A stretch of DNA of 64,000 bases from Methylobacterium marchantiae. Its GTDB lineage: Bacteria; Pseudomonadota; Alphaproteobacteria; Rhizobiales; Beijerinckiaceae. Below are positions 1-8,534 of this stretch, in pieces. Made by a program: the position numbers and the translations under genes. Location of the stretch: the NCBI RefSeq assembly GCF_022179405.1, contig NZ_BPQT01000005.1, positions 94,643 through 158,642 on the forward strand, read 5' to 3'. Each line of letters opens with the position of its first letter. The stretch's first letter is position 1. The notes under the pieces are model-generated. The model saw nothing but the letters and a program-made list of their open reading frames with translations. It searched no databases and was not told where the DNA came from.

Positions 1-1
1 G

Positions 2-184
2 GTGCTCAAGAACATGGGCGTGACTGCGGTCTACACGCCCAAGGACTACATCCTCGACACGATCATGGTCGGCATCGCCAAGGTGGTCGGCCGCGCCCTC
101 GACAAGCGTGCGGCGGAGAAGGCGGACGCAGCGGCCGGCATTGCGGGATCGTCGGTACGCGCAGATGGCGAGAAAGTGTTCTGA
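2..184 (+). CDS. C-terminal end of a cobalamin-dependent acyl-CoA mutase (partial)
   Basis: Only the last 60 residues are in the window and the gene continues leftwards. The visible part ends the B12-binding domain of the methylmalonyl-CoA mutase superfamily. It has a GVTAVYTPKDY stretch followed by a helix (IMVGIAKVVGRAL) and an Ala-rich tail. The VYTPKD motif is what I associate with ethylmalonyl-CoA mutase (MeaA/Ecm type) and related mutases; classic methylmalonyl-CoA mutase is the alternative. Ethylmalonyl-CoA mutase would fit the serine-cycle block, because the ethylmalonyl-CoA pathway regenerates glyoxylate in this type of methylotroph. The family assignment is firm, but the exact substrate is inferred from a short tail. 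Confidence 0.65.
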   Translation: MLKNMGVTAVYTPKDYILDTIMVGIAKVVGRALDKRAAEKADAAAGIAGSSVRADGEKVF

Positions 185-232
185 ACTCGAAAAGGCCGTC
201 GTCGAATTGGCGCGACCGACATCCGTGTGAAG

Positions 233-258
233 CCTCTCCCCGCCCGTGCGGGGAGAGG
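233..258. repeat. Perfect 11-bp-stem palindrome, CCTCTCC/GGAGAGG type
   Basis: An 11-base arm (CCTCTCCCCGC) and its exact complement flank a four-base loop. The hairpin lies 49 bases after the mutase stop codon and has no T-run behind it. It could be a factor-assisted terminator or an interspersed palindromic repeat. A shorter copy with the same core lies at 538-557, which favours a repeat family. Confidence 0.6.
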
Positions 259-537
259 ATGTGCGTGACGCTGCGGTCTCTGCTGGCCTGGATCTCAGCG
301 TCTACCGGTCGCGGCGAGGCCGATGCCGTTCGGTAGGTCGCAGTCGAAACTCGCGACACGTGGCGCGTGCAGGAGAGTAAGCGCCTAGAGCAAAATGGCA
401 ACGAGTGCTGCAGTCCGACGAAGATCTTCCATGACGGGTCTGACGTCATCATCGGAAAAGATCACTCCCCCTTTCGAAAGAGCGCCGCCAAAGTAGTTCC
501 GCTCTCCGCGCCAAAAGGCTACCCAGCCATCCTTGCT

Positions 538-557
538 TCCTCTCCACGAGGAGAGGA
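538..557. repeat. Second copy of the CCTCTCC/GGAGAGG palindrome
   Basis: An 8-bp stem (TCCTCTCC and GGAGAGGA) surrounds an ACGA loop. It shares its core with the palindrome at 233-258 and lies about 35 bases upstream of the glycosyltransferase start. Confidence 0.5.
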
Positions 558-590
558 GAGACATCCGATCCGAGCGGATTTTCCGACACC

Positions 591-1601
591 ATGCCCTTCG
601 CGCCGCTCGTCGCCGTTCCGCTGGCCGCCTGCCTCACCGCCATCCTGATCGTGCTCCTGAAGCCGATCCTGCAACGCTACGCGCTCGCACGTCCCAACGC
701 CCGCTCGAGCCACAGCGTGCCGACGCCTCAGGGTGCCGGCATCGCCATCGTCCTCGCGATCCTGGCGACCTGCGGCCTCGCGGCGGCACTGGCCAAACCG
801 ATGCCGAATGCGATGGAGGCGCTGGTCCTCGCCCATGGGACGCTGCTCCTCGCCGTCATCGGTGCCGTGGACGACATCCGACCGCTGCCGGCCTCGCTCC
901 GGCTCGGCCTTCAGACCCTGGTCGTGGCCGGGCTCGTCATGTCGGTGGAGGGAAGGCTGTTTCCGGCGATCCCCCTCCCGGCCGAGCGCGCCTTCGCGGT
1001 GCTGGCTGGCGTCTGGTTCGTGAACCTGACGAACTTCATGGACGGGCTCGACTGGATGACCGTCTCCGCCCTGGTCCCGGTCACCGCCGCATTGATGCTC
1101 CTCGGCTTCATCGGCGACCTGTCTCCGCTTCCGACCCTGGTCTCGGCGTCCCTGCTCGGGGCGCTGATCGGATTCGCTCCGTTCAATCGGCCGGTGGCCC
1201 GCCTTTTCCTCGGCGATGTCGGCTCCCTCCCGATCGGTCTGCTGGTGGCTTGGCTGCTGTACCGCCTCGCCCTGCAGGGCGGCTTGGCAGCCGCGATCCT
1301 TCTCCCGCTCTATTACCTCGCCGACGCCACCCTGACCCTGCTGCGCCGAGCCATGAAGGGCGAAAAGGTATGGCAGGCCCATCGCAGCCACTACTACCAG
1401 CGTGCCACCACCAACGGCCGCTCGGTGATGGAGGTCGTCGCCTGCGTCTTCCTCCTCAATATCGCCCTGGCGGCACTTGCGGGGACGACCTTGCTTTGGC
1501 CGTCCTGGCTCGTCACCGTCGCGGCCCTCGCGGCGGGGACCTGCCTCGTCGCTTTCATGCTGCGTCGGTTCTCGACGATGCGAGGAGAAACCATTCGTTG
1601 A
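591..1601 (+). CDS. Undecaprenyl-phosphate sugar-1-phosphate transferase (WecA/WbpL/MraY family, GT4)
   Basis: A 336-residue multi-spanning inner-membrane protein. It carries the family hallmarks in order: HSVPTPQGAG near residue 41, AVIGAVDDIR near 93, NLTNFMDGLDWM near 145, LFLGDVGSLPIG near 205, and the late cytosolic HRSHYYQ motif near 262. Members transfer a sugar-1-phosphate from a UDP-N-acetylamino sugar to polyprenyl phosphate and so start O-antigen or exopolysaccharide repeat units. The next gene (SDR reductase) overlaps the stop codon, and the convergent gene is a CapD-type 4,6-dehydratase. That trio matches the WbpL/WbpV/WbpM and rhizobial WreU/WreQ/WreV sets, so a QuiNAc- or FucNAc-type sugar is a reasonable guess for the substrate. 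Family firm; sugar inferred. Confidence 0.88.
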   Translation: MPFAPLVAVPLAACLTAILIVLLKPILQRYALARPNARSSHSVPTPQGAGIAIVLAILATCGLAAALAKPMPNAMEALVLAHGTLLLAVIGAVDDIRPLPASLRLGLQTLVVAGLVMSVEGRLFPAIPLPAERAFAVLAGVWFVNLTNFMDGLDWMTVSALVPVTAALMLLGFIGDLSPLPTLVSASLLGALIGFAPFNRPVARLFLGDVGSLPIGLLVAWLLYRLALQGGLAAAILLPLYYLADATLTLLRRAMKGEKVWQAHRSHYYQRATTNGRSVMEVVACVFLLNIALAALAGTTLLWPSWLVTVAALAAGTCLVAFMLRRFSTMRGETIR

Positions 1602-2527
1602 GCGGAGAACTCATCGCGCTCACCGGCGCCACCGGCTTCATCGGCCGCCACCTGCTGCGCTCACTCTCGGCGGAGGGGTATCGCGTCCGTGTGCTGCTGC
1701 GGCGGCCGGTCGAGGTGCCGGCAGGCGCCAGCGGCGCGGTCGTCGGCGACCTGAGCCGTCCCATGAACATGTCGGCGGCTCTCGCCGGGGTCGACGCGAT
1801 CGTCCATTCCGCCGGCCTCGCCCATGCCATGTCGGGCACGCCGGAGGACGATTACCGCTCCTCGAACATCGAGGCGACGCGTCGCCTCGCCGAGGCCGCC
1901 GCCCGGGCCAGGGTCGGTCGCTTCGTCTTCCTGTCCTCGATCCGGGCACAGACGGGAATCAGCGCACCCGGAATCGTCACGGAGACGGACCCGCCGCGCC
2001 CCACCGACGCCTATGGCCGCTCCAAGCTCGCCGCCGAGCAGGCACTGGCCGATATCGGGATCGACTGGGTCGCCCTGCGTCCGGTTCTCGTCTACGGCGG
2101 CGGCGTGAAGGGCAACATGGCGGCCCTGTTACGCCTCGCGCGCACGCCCTATCCTCTCCCCCTCGCCAGCCTGACCGGGCGCCGCTCGCTGATCTCGATG
2201 GAGAACCTGTCCGCGGCGATCGTCACGGTGCTGCGCCATCAGGGTTCGCTCGGCCGGTCCTTCATCGCCGCCGAACCGGAGGCGCCGAGGCTCCCCGACA
2301 TGATCGCTGCGTTGAGATCCGGCCTCGGACGGGGCCCCGGCCTCGTTCCATGCCCCGCGAGCCTGTTCGGCCTCGCCTGCCGCCTGACGGGGCGTCAGGA
2401 GGTGTTCGAGCGCCTGTCGAGCGACCTCGTCGCGCGTTCCGACGGCCTGTCGGCGCTGGGCTGGTCCCCGAAACTGACCTCGTCCGAAGGGCTTGCGGCC
2501 CTGGCCCGGTCCGAGACCGCCCTCTAG
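1598..2527 (+). CDS. NAD(P)-dependent sugar epimerase/4-reductase (extended SDR)
   Basis: 309 residues from a TTG start that overlaps the previous stop (TTGA), with AGGAG ten bases upstream, so translation is probably coupled. The Rossmann motif GATGFIGRHL lies near residue 10 and the catalytic Tyr-x3-Lys is in AYGRSKLAAEQ near residue 137; VFLSSIRAQTG supplies the SDR serine. Size and context resemble WbpV/WreQ-type enzymes, which reduce a UDP-4-keto-6-deoxy-HexNAc before the neighbouring transferase loads it on the lipid carrier. An epimerase of another nucleotide sugar is also possible. The frame runs open far upstream of the chosen start, but only the part from 1598 resembles the family. 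Confidence 0.85.
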   Translation: MSGELIALTGATGFIGRHLLRSLSAEGYRVRVLLRRPVEVPAGASGAVVGDLSRPMNMSAALAGVDAIVHSAGLAHAMSGTPEDDYRSSNIEATRRLAEAAARARVGRFVFLSSIRAQTGISAPGIVTETDPPRPTDAYGRSKLAAEQALADIGIDWVALRPVLVYGGGVKGNMAALLRLARTPYPLPLASLTGRRSLISMENLSAAIVTVLRHQGSLGRSFIAAEPEAPRLPDMIAALRSGLGRGPGLVPCPASLFGLACRLTGRQEVFERLSSDLVARSDGLSALGWSPKLTSSEGLAALARSETAL

Positions 2528-4491
2528 GCCGGTACGGTCGTCGGGACGGGCTTCGGCGCCGCGGGCCGCGCCGACCGGTGGCGATAATCCGGGACCGCGA
2601 CCTCGAACACCGCGTCGGCGGCATTCCGGTCATTGGTCTCCACCGCCTTCTTCAGGGCTCCGATCCAGCCTTCCAGCACGATACGGTCTGCGAAGACGGG
2701 CTTGGCAGCCATGACGCCGTCGATCCCGTCGAGCGCCACGCGCGGCTCTTCGCGAGCGAACAGGATCTCGTTCAGGCGCTCTCCCGGACGCGAACCCGTG
2801 AAGACCACGTCGATATCCTCATTGGGCTCGAACCCGGCGAGCCGGATCATGCGTTCCGCGAGATCGAGGATTCTCACCGGCTGGCCCATCTTCAGCACGT
2901 AGACCGCCGCACGCTGGTCGGAGCCGGATGCTGGGAGTGTCACGTTGCGCCCCTCGCGGTCGCCGTGCGAGGCGGCCGTGAGGACGAGGTCGGCAGCCTC
3001 GCGCACGGTCATGAAGTAGCGCACCATCTCGGAATCGGTCACCGTCACCGGGCCGCCGCGCGCGATCTGCGCCTTGAACACCGGAACGACCGAGCCCACC
3101 GAGCCCAGGACGTTGCCGAAGCGCACAGCGATGAGCCGGGTCGGCTTCTCCTGTGGGGCGGCGGCCTGCTCGGCATCGAGCGACTGGGCCACCATCTCGG
3201 CGAAGCGCTTGGTGACCCCGAGCTGCGATACCGGCTCGATCGCCTTGTCGGTGGAGATCATCACCATGGCGCGGGCACGGGCCGCGATCGTCGCATCGGC
3301 CACGTTGATGGAGCCGAGCACATTGGTCTTGATGCCTTCGGACCAGTCCCGCTCCAGATAGGGCACCTGTTTCAGGGCGGCAGCGTGGAAGACATAGTCC
3401 GGGCGGAAGCCGGCGAAGACCGTGTGCAGGCGATCGCGGTCCCGGATGTCGCACAGGGCGCCGGTCACATCGGCCGCGGCAATGGCCGGCTGGCTGAGGA
3501 TACCGTGCAGGGCCGGCTCGGAATTCTCGACGACGAGGATCGAGGCCGCTCCGAAGGCGACGGCGCGGGCGACGATCTCGGAGCCGATCGATCCGCCGCC
3601 GCCGGTGACGATGACGCGGGTTCCCTTCAGGAAGCGCTCGAGGCGCGGCCGATCGATGGAGACCGTGGGCCGCAGGAGGAGATCCTCGATCTCCAGGGGC
3701 GCCAGTTCGGCGTCGCGCATGCCCTCGCCCAGACTGGTCACCCGCGACAGCGGAAGGCCGAGGCGGCGGGCGCGGGCGATCAGGTCGTCGGGCTCCGCCT
3801 CCGGCGTCAGGGCGTTGGGCACTGCAACGAGGCGGCGTACAGGAGTTCCTTCGGCGGCAAGGGTGGCGACGACGCGCTCGAGGTCGGAAAAGGCCCCGAG
3901 CACGGGAACGCCGCGCATGATCTGGCCTATCTCGTCGACCCGCGGCGACAGGATGCCCTTGGCGGAGAGCCGCCGCACCGAGCCGGATTCGATGGCACGC
4001 ACGAGAAGCTCGATATCCGTGCCGCGCCCCAGCAGCAGCGTAGGCGTCGTCGCCGTGCGGGCCTGGCTCTGCCGCGAGCGGGCATATTTCAGGTAGCGGA
4101 AGGCGAGTCGGGTGCCTCCCAGCAGGAAGATCTGCAGCACCCAGTACAGGGCGATGGCGATCTTCCCGAAGAAGTAGAACCCGTACATGGTCGCCGAGAC
4201 GAGCACGTAGTCGACGACGAGAAGCGTGAGGGCGAGCACGCTCGCCGCCTTGACGATCCCTGCGAGGTCGGGAAGCGATGCGAAGCGCCACTTGGTCCGG
4301 TACAGCTTGAACCGACCATAGACTAGCGCGGCGAAGACGACGAAGGGTGGCAGAAGAATTGGGAGCGCATGCAGGCGCTCGGCGAGCAACTCACCGTTGA
4401 AGCGGAAGATGAAGGTGAGGGTCACGGCCAGGACGGTCGCCACGCAATCGTGGACCACCATCACCGCCGTCTTGTACGTGCGCTGCTGCAT
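2524..4491 (-). CDS. Membrane-anchored nucleotide-sugar 4,6-dehydratase (CapD/WbpM/FlaA1 family)
   Basis: 655 residues from the ATG at 4491; a TTG at 4539 in the same frame would add 16. The N-terminal ~150 residues hold about four membrane helices (such as VMVVHDCVATVLAVTLTF). A CoA-binding-like Rossmann segment follows, then the catalytic SDR domain with VIVTGGGGSIGSEI around residue 295 and ISTDKA further on. In this family UDP-GlcNAc is converted to the 4-keto-6-deoxy sugar. The residue that is Tyr or Met in characterised members (for example NVMGATKR) appears here as Leu in SQLGVTKR, by eye alignment. The gene converges on the reductase with their stop codons overlapping (CTAG). Size matches long WbpM-type proteins. 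Confidence 0.88.
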   Translation of the reverse strand: MQQRTYKTAVMVVHDCVATVLAVTLTFIFRFNGELLAERLHALPILLPPFVVFAALVYGRFKLYRTKWRFASLPDLAGIVKAASVLALTLLVVDYVLVSATMYGFYFFGKIAIALYWVLQIFLLGGTRLAFRYLKYARSRQSQARTATTPTLLLGRGTDIELLVRAIESGSVRRLSAKGILSPRVDEIGQIMRGVPVLGAFSDLERVVATLAAEGTPVRRLVAVPNALTPEAEPDDLIARARRLGLPLSRVTSLGEGMRDAELAPLEIEDLLLRPTVSIDRPRLERFLKGTRVIVTGGGGSIGSEIVARAVAFGAASILVVENSEPALHGILSQPAIAAADVTGALCDIRDRDRLHTVFAGFRPDYVFHAAALKQVPYLERDWSEGIKTNVLGSINVADATIAARARAMVMISTDKAIEPVSQLGVTKRFAEMVAQSLDAEQAAAPQEKPTRLIAVRFGNVLGSVGSVVPVFKAQIARGGPVTVTDSEMVRYFMTVREAADLVLTAASHGDREGRNVTLPASGSDQRAAVYVLKMGQPVRILDLAERMIRLAGFEPNEDIDVVFTGSRPGERLNEILFAREEPRVALDGIDGVMAAKPVFADRIVLEGWIGALKKAVETNDRNAADAVFEVAVPDYRHRSARPAAPKPVPTTVPA

Positions 4492-4567
4492 GGGCTCCGG
4501 GCCGGGCGCGGTATCGGCGACCGGATACCCTTCTGTCAACGCATCCGGCGGATCATGATGCGGGACA

Positions 4568-5416
4568 TCAGTTCAACGACCGTACGGCGCGCATGACCGC
4601 ATCGTCCGTCTCGTCGAGATCAGGCGCATCGATGTGCCGGTATCGCGCCTGGATCAGGCCGAAGATACCGAAGGCGAGATGTCCCGCCGCGACGATGCCG
4701 AGGAGAATCGAGCCATAGGGCTGGGACCGTAGCGTGGAAAAGGCGCCGGCAAGCCCCTTCACCTCCGACGAAGCTTGATACCAGGCAGCCACCATGACGA
4801 GACCGCCGATGATGAGGAATGCGATCCCGCGAGCCCCGTAACCGAACTGCCCCAGCGGCTTGACCCATCGGCAATGCGCCGCGTCGAGGGCCAGCCGATC
4901 GGTCACGTCGCCCTTGGCGGCCTTGAAGAGGAAGGCGATTCCACCCGCGACGATGCCGAGACCGATCGCTCCGACCAGCCAGGGACCGAAAGGCCGTGCC
5001 AGGAGCCACGCCGTCCAGTCCTGCATTCCGTCACCGCCACTGGCGCGCCGGCCAAGGCCCAAAGCGAGACTGGCGGCGGTGAACCCGAGGCCGGCGGCGA
5101 CGATGCCGCTGCCGAAATGGGCCGCACGCACCGCGAGCCCCTTGGCATTCGTGCCGTGACGATCCGCATCGGTGATGGATTCGACGAACCTCCACAGCGA
5201 GAAACCGAACAGGCCCAGCGCGATGAGTCCGACGAGGATCGCTCCGAAGGGGCCGAGGAAGACCCACCTGATCGCGCTCTCGCTGTCGCCGGTGCTGCCG
5301 CCCCAACCGATGGCTGCGAGGAGCGCCAGTCCACCGACGATGCAATAGACTGCGCCTCGCGCACCGAAACCGAGGCGGGCGAGACGCTCGATGGTATTGC
5401 TGCCGACACGCGTCAC
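4568..5416 (-). CDS. DUF1206 integral membrane protein
   Basis: 282 residues from a GTG start with AAGG about eight bases upstream. There are six predicted membrane helices in three repeated pairs. Each pair begins with a related sequence: LARLGFGARGAVYCIVGGLA near residue 10, AAHFGSGIVAAGLG in the middle and LGQFGYGARGIAFLIIGG near residue 190. This triple FGYGARG repeat is the signature of DUF1206, a family of unknown function found widely in actinobacteria and alphaproteobacteria. The frame is open well upstream, but that part has no family similarity. The function is unknown, so only location and fold class can be stated. Confidence 0.85.
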   Translation of the reverse strand: MTRVGSNTIERLARLGFGARGAVYCIVGGLALLAAIGWGGSTGDSESAIRWVFLGPFGAILVGLIALGLFGFSLWRFVESITDADRHGTNAKGLAVRAAHFGSGIVAAGLGFTAASLALGLGRRASGGDGMQDWTAWLLARPFGPWLVGAIGLGIVAGGIAFLFKAAKGDVTDRLALDAAHCRWVKPLGQFGYGARGIAFLIIGGLVMVAAWYQASSEVKGLAGAFSTLRSQPYGSILLGIVAAGHLAFGIFGLIQARYRHIDAPDLDETDDAVMRAVRSLN

Positions 5417-5556
5417 GAAATGACCTTCAGGAACGGACCCGTGCACGCAATCCGGCGCTTGAGGCGATGAATGGACCGTGCCAGCTCCAACGCCGATAGT
5501 CCGCAGACCGCTCCCGCAAAGCGACGGTATTCTTTGCCGACGAAAAATGCCCTGTC

Positions 5557-5898
5557 CTAGTCGCTGGAGCGGGTCGCCTTGCCGGCCAGCGCCACGTAGA
5601 ATCCGAGCCCATCTCCGGCCGGAAGGGTCTGTAGCCGGTCGACGATGCCCTTGCGTTTGGCGTCGAGCAGTAGCCGGCCGATGGGCTGGAACAGGGTCTC
5701 TCCACCCCCGTCCGGTGGCGGATCGAAGCGGATCGCGACGGTCTTGCCTTTGCCGAAGCGGCTGCGTTCCAACATGTCGTTCAGGGATGCTTCGGCCGTC
5801 GGGCGGTTGCTGCCACGCAGGTCGAGCACGGATTCCGCATCGGTGACGCCGAGGGAACCACGGAGCTTGTTGGCGTAGAAATCTTCGAAATGGGGCAA
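5557..5898 (-). CDS. Small hypothetical protein with an Smr-like core
   Basis: 113 residues. The middle (SVLDLRGSNRPTAEASLNDM) followed by a hydrophobic strand and GGGETLFQPIGRLLLDAKRKG resembles an Smr domain: LDLRG strand, helix, strand, Gly-rich turn, helix. The canonical HGKGxG turn is not present; DPPPDGGGETLF stands in its place, so nuclease activity cannot be assumed. The gene stands alone between the DUF1206 gene and another hypothetical gene, all on the minus strand. The assignment to Smr is by eye and tentative; the coding call rests on frame and codon use. Confidence 0.65.
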   Translation of the reverse strand: MPHFEDFYANKLRGSLGVTDAESVLDLRGSNRPTAEASLNDMLERSRFGKGKTVAIRFDPPPDGGGETLFQPIGRLLLDAKRKGIVDRLQTLPAGDGLGFYVALAGKATRSSD

Positions 5899-5933
5899 TG
5901 GCGGGACCTGGATCGAGGAGTTCCGGAGAAGGC

Positions 5934-6398
5934 TTAACGGAATATGCCGGTATAGACATCGCGAGCGGCGATCGTTCCGCCGCGGGCGTGCAGATCGTGA
6001 CCATCGTCCCCATCAGGAACTTCGATCCCGGCCTCGTCCTGGGGCACGATGAGGGAGGTCCGACGATCACAGTCAGGCTTCACGGTGCGATCGGACGAAG
6101 CCTCGGCAACGCGGATCGAATCCGCCGGGTCATCGGCTGAAAGCGGCGGCACGCTGCGGGCCACCTCACCTGGGATCGGCCCGACATCGTCGATGGCCAG
6201 GCCGAACCTGCCAGAGTCGGGCAGGGCGCGACGGCCGTTGTGATCCGCCGGGTCTCCCGGCCGTTTGATCACCCACGCATCGATCGTCTGATATCGCGTG
6301 CGCGGGGGCAGCACCGCGACAGGCGCGCCATCGAGCAATTCCCCACGATGCTCATCCGGCCGGCACTCGCCCCTGGGGCGGTACGCGGCGACGGTCAT
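5934..6398 (-). CDS. Hypothetical protein, no recognised family
   Basis: 154 residues from an ATG at 6398; the frame is open to 6485 and a longer start is possible. I recognise no domain, signal peptide or membrane helix. The C-terminal half is acidic (EAGIEVPDGDDGHD). Support for coding comes from high G+C at third positions and ordinary codon choice along the whole frame, but no Shine-Dalgarno sequence is obvious and overlapping frames on the other strand are also open. It lies 35 bases upstream of the Smr-like gene on the same strand. Treat it as possible rather than certain. Confidence 0.45.
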   Translation of the reverse strand: MTVAAYRPRGECRPDEHRGELLDGAPVAVLPPRTRYQTIDAWVIKRPGDPADHNGRRALPDSGRFGLAIDDVGPIPGEVARSVPPLSADDPADSIRVAEASSDRTVKPDCDRRTSLIVPQDEAGIEVPDGDDGHDLHARGGTIAARDVYTGIFR

Positions 6399-6598
6399 GT
6401 GGGGATCGCGGCGCGCGGCGACGGCCATGGCGGATGCTCTCGGTGCGGAACGGGATGCTAACATCCCGCCAGCCGCCTGCAACATCCATGCACGGCCCGA
6501 AACCGACGGCTCGCGCCGACAAGCCGTCCGCTACCTCGAGCTCGGCCTCTGCAAGCCTTCGAGCCGTCCGAATGAAACCGGACGGCCCGGATGTTTCA

Positions 6599-8044
6599 TC
6601 AGCCCTGAACCAGCACGTTCCGGAACTGCCAGGGGTCGCTCTCGTCGATATTCTCTGGGAACAGGCCGGGGCGGCCGGTCAGAGGGGTCCAGTCGGTATA
6701 GACCCCCACGACAGGGCCGAGATACGGCATCTGCACTTCGAGGCAGCGGCGGAAGTCCATCTCGTCCGCCTCGACGATGCCGGCCTCGGGGTTCTCCAGC
6801 GCCCAGACCATTCCGGCGAGCACGGCGGAGGTCACCTGAAGGCCGGTGGCGTTCTGGTAGGGCGCGATGCGGCGGGTCTCTTCGATGGAGAGCTGCGAGC
6901 CGAACCAGTAGGCGTTCTTCTCGTGGCCGTAGAGCAGCACGCCGAGTTCGTCGATGCCGTCGACGATCTCGTTCTCGTCGAGGATGTGGTGCTTCTCCTG
7001 CACGGCGGCGGCCTTGCCGAACATCTCGTGGAGGGAGAGCACGGCGTCGTTGCAGGGGTGGTAGGCGTAATGGCAGGTCGGACGGTAGGCCGCACGCTCG
7101 CCTTCCAGCACGGTGTAGTAGTCGGAGATCGAGACGGCCTCGTTATGGGTCACGAGGAAGCCGAACTGTCCCTGAGCCGTGGGAGTCCAGGAGCGCACGC
7201 GAGTGTCGGCGCCGGGCTGGAGCAGGTAGATGGCGCAGCGCGAGCCCTTCTCCTGGTCGCGGGCGTTGTCCGGGCGCCAGGTCTCGTGGGTGCCCCATCC
7301 GAGCTCGGCCGGCTGATTGCCCTCCGAGACGAAGCCTTCCACCGACCAGGTGTTGACGAAGACATCCATGGGCTTGGGGTCCTTGGCGCGCTGGGTGTCG
7401 CGCTCGGCGATGTGGACGCCCTTGACGCCGACTTCGCGCATCAGCGCCGCCCATTCGTCGCGGGTCTTCGGCTCGGGGGTGGTCAGGCCGAGATCGGAGG
7501 CGACGTTGAGGAGGCCCTGCTTCACGAACCACGACACCATGCCGGGGTTGGCGCCGCAGCAGGACACCGCCGTGGTGCCACCCGGGCTGGCGGCGCGCGC
7601 GTCGAGGATGTCCTGGCGCAGGGCATAGTTGGTACGGTCACCCTGGCTCTTCGACTTGTCGAAGTAGAAGCCCGGCCAGGGCTCGGCCACGGTATCGATG
7701 TAGAAGGCGCCGAGTTCGCGACACAGTTCCATGATCGCGCGGGAATAGGTGTCGACCGAGACGTTGACGCAGAAGCCCTGGCCACCGCCCTCCGTGAGGA
7801 GCGGAGTGAGGATCTCGCGGTAATTCTCCTTCGTCAGCGCCACCTGCTCGAAGCGCAGGCCATGCTCGTCGGCAAGCGCCTTGTGAGCGTCCGAAGGCTC
7901 GACCACGGTGAAGCGGGTCTTGTCGTACTCGAAATGGCGCTCGATGAGCGGAAGGGTGCCGCGACCGATCGAGCCGAAGCCGATCATCACGATCGGACCG
8001 CTGATGCGGCCATGGACGGGCCAGGAGGTGGCGGCTTCGGTCAT
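6599..8044 (-). CDS. hss: Homospermidine synthase
   Basis: 481 residues, the usual size of the bacterial NAD-dependent enzyme. It joins the aminobutyl group of one putrescine to another to make sym-homospermidine, the main long polyamine of many alphaproteobacteria. The N-terminal Rossmann motif IVMIGFGSIGRGTLPLIERH is at about residues 18-37 and resembles the saccharopine dehydrogenase fold. Other family landmarks are YIDTVAEPWPGFYFD near residue 120, SCCGANPGMVSWFV near 167 and NEIVDGIDELGVLLYGHEKN near 360. The start has an AGAAGGA ribosome site about nine bases upstream. Ornithine decarboxylase, which supplies putrescine, is encoded 1.2 kb upstream on the same strand. Confidence 0.95.
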   Translation of the reverse strand: MTEAATSWPVHGRISGPIVMIGFGSIGRGTLPLIERHFEYDKTRFTVVEPSDAHKALADEHGLRFEQVALTKENYREILTPLLTEGGGQGFCVNVSVDTYSRAIMELCRELGAFYIDTVAEPWPGFYFDKSKSQGDRTNYALRQDILDARAASPGGTTAVSCCGANPGMVSWFVKQGLLNVASDLGLTTPEPKTRDEWAALMREVGVKGVHIAERDTQRAKDPKPMDVFVNTWSVEGFVSEGNQPAELGWGTHETWRPDNARDQEKGSRCAIYLLQPGADTRVRSWTPTAQGQFGFLVTHNEAVSISDYYTVLEGERAAYRPTCHYAYHPCNDAVLSLHEMFGKAAAVQEKHHILDENEIVDGIDELGVLLYGHEKNAYWFGSQLSIEETRRIAPYQNATGLQVTSAVLAGMVWALENPEAGIVEADEMDFRRCLEVQMPYLGPVVGVYTDWTPLTGRPGLFPENIDESDPWQFRNVLVQG

Positions 8045-8366
8045 GCGGGCAATCCTTCTTCTCGGCCTCGCTCGAACTCAACGAGCGAAGCACGTCCTTA
8101 GTCGGCGGAAATGACGGTCAGGCGACGGGCTAGTGGCGGGTTGAGCGCGCGCGGTCAACCGCATCGCCGCGCCCGCGTCGCAGATTGCCTGCGGGCGAAC
8201 TCCTGAGACCTTAAGAATATGTTTCTTCGACGCATGAAACAGACGCAGGTCGCCTTCCCACCGCGCGCCGTTGCCGATGTGGATGGGAAGGCCGATATTG
8301 CAGTGCAACAAAGACGGAAGATCTGAAAACACAGGAAACGCTCGAACGCCGAACGATGGATTTCCC
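8045..8366. other. Divergent intergenic region upstream of hss
   Basis: About 320 bases between hss (minus) and a small plus-strand ORF. The stretch around 8205-8240 is AT-richer than its surroundings and contains GTTTC and GAAAC arms at 8221-8225 and 8236-8240. It is the likely promoter region for both genes. I could not pick a single promoter with confidence. Confidence 0.4.
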
Positions 8367-8531
8367 ATGCTGTCCCTGTTCGTCTCCAACACCCCGGCCC
8401 CCGTCGAAGAGCCGATCGACCGCGACCCCGGCGTCATAACCCTCACCGCCGCCCTGGTCCGCGCCATCCGGCGTCAGCACGATGCCGCGTTCCGCCGCCG
8501 CTGCGATCAGGCGATCGTCACCGCCGTCTGA
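8367..8531 (+). CDS. Small hypothetical protein (54 aa)
   Basis: A 54-residue frame from ATG. The N-terminal part is acidic (PVEEPIDRDPG) and the rest is an amphipathic basic helix rich in Arg, Ala and Gln (ALVRAIRRQHDAAFRRRC). There is no signal peptide or membrane segment. Codon use matches the neighbourhood and the stop lies three bases from the convergent GNAT gene stop. The ribosome site (GATGGA) is weak. I do not recognise the family. Confidence 0.5.
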   Translation: MLSLFVSNTPAPVEEPIDRDPGVITLTAALVRAIRRQHDAAFRRRCDQAIVTAV

Positions 8532-8534
8532 TCC

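Larger units (their letters stand above)
185..590. other. Intergenic region without a credible gene
   Basis: About 400 bases lie between the mutase tail and the first polysaccharide gene. The open frames here have no family resemblance and poor codon structure. The region holds two related palindromes, at 233-258 and 538-557, and a TGACGTCA palindrome near 440. I see no convincing promoter. Confidence 0.6.

Noticed and set aside
519-1391. Long minus-strand ORF opposite the glycosyltransferase gene
   Set aside because: It is Gln/Arg/Glu-rich low-complexity sequence caused by the GC-rich plus-strand gene, and has no family resemblance.
1477-4326. Plus-strand 949-codon frame across two polysaccharide genes
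   Set aside because: It is a shadow frame: the two real genes on either strand match known families along their whole length, and this frame does not.
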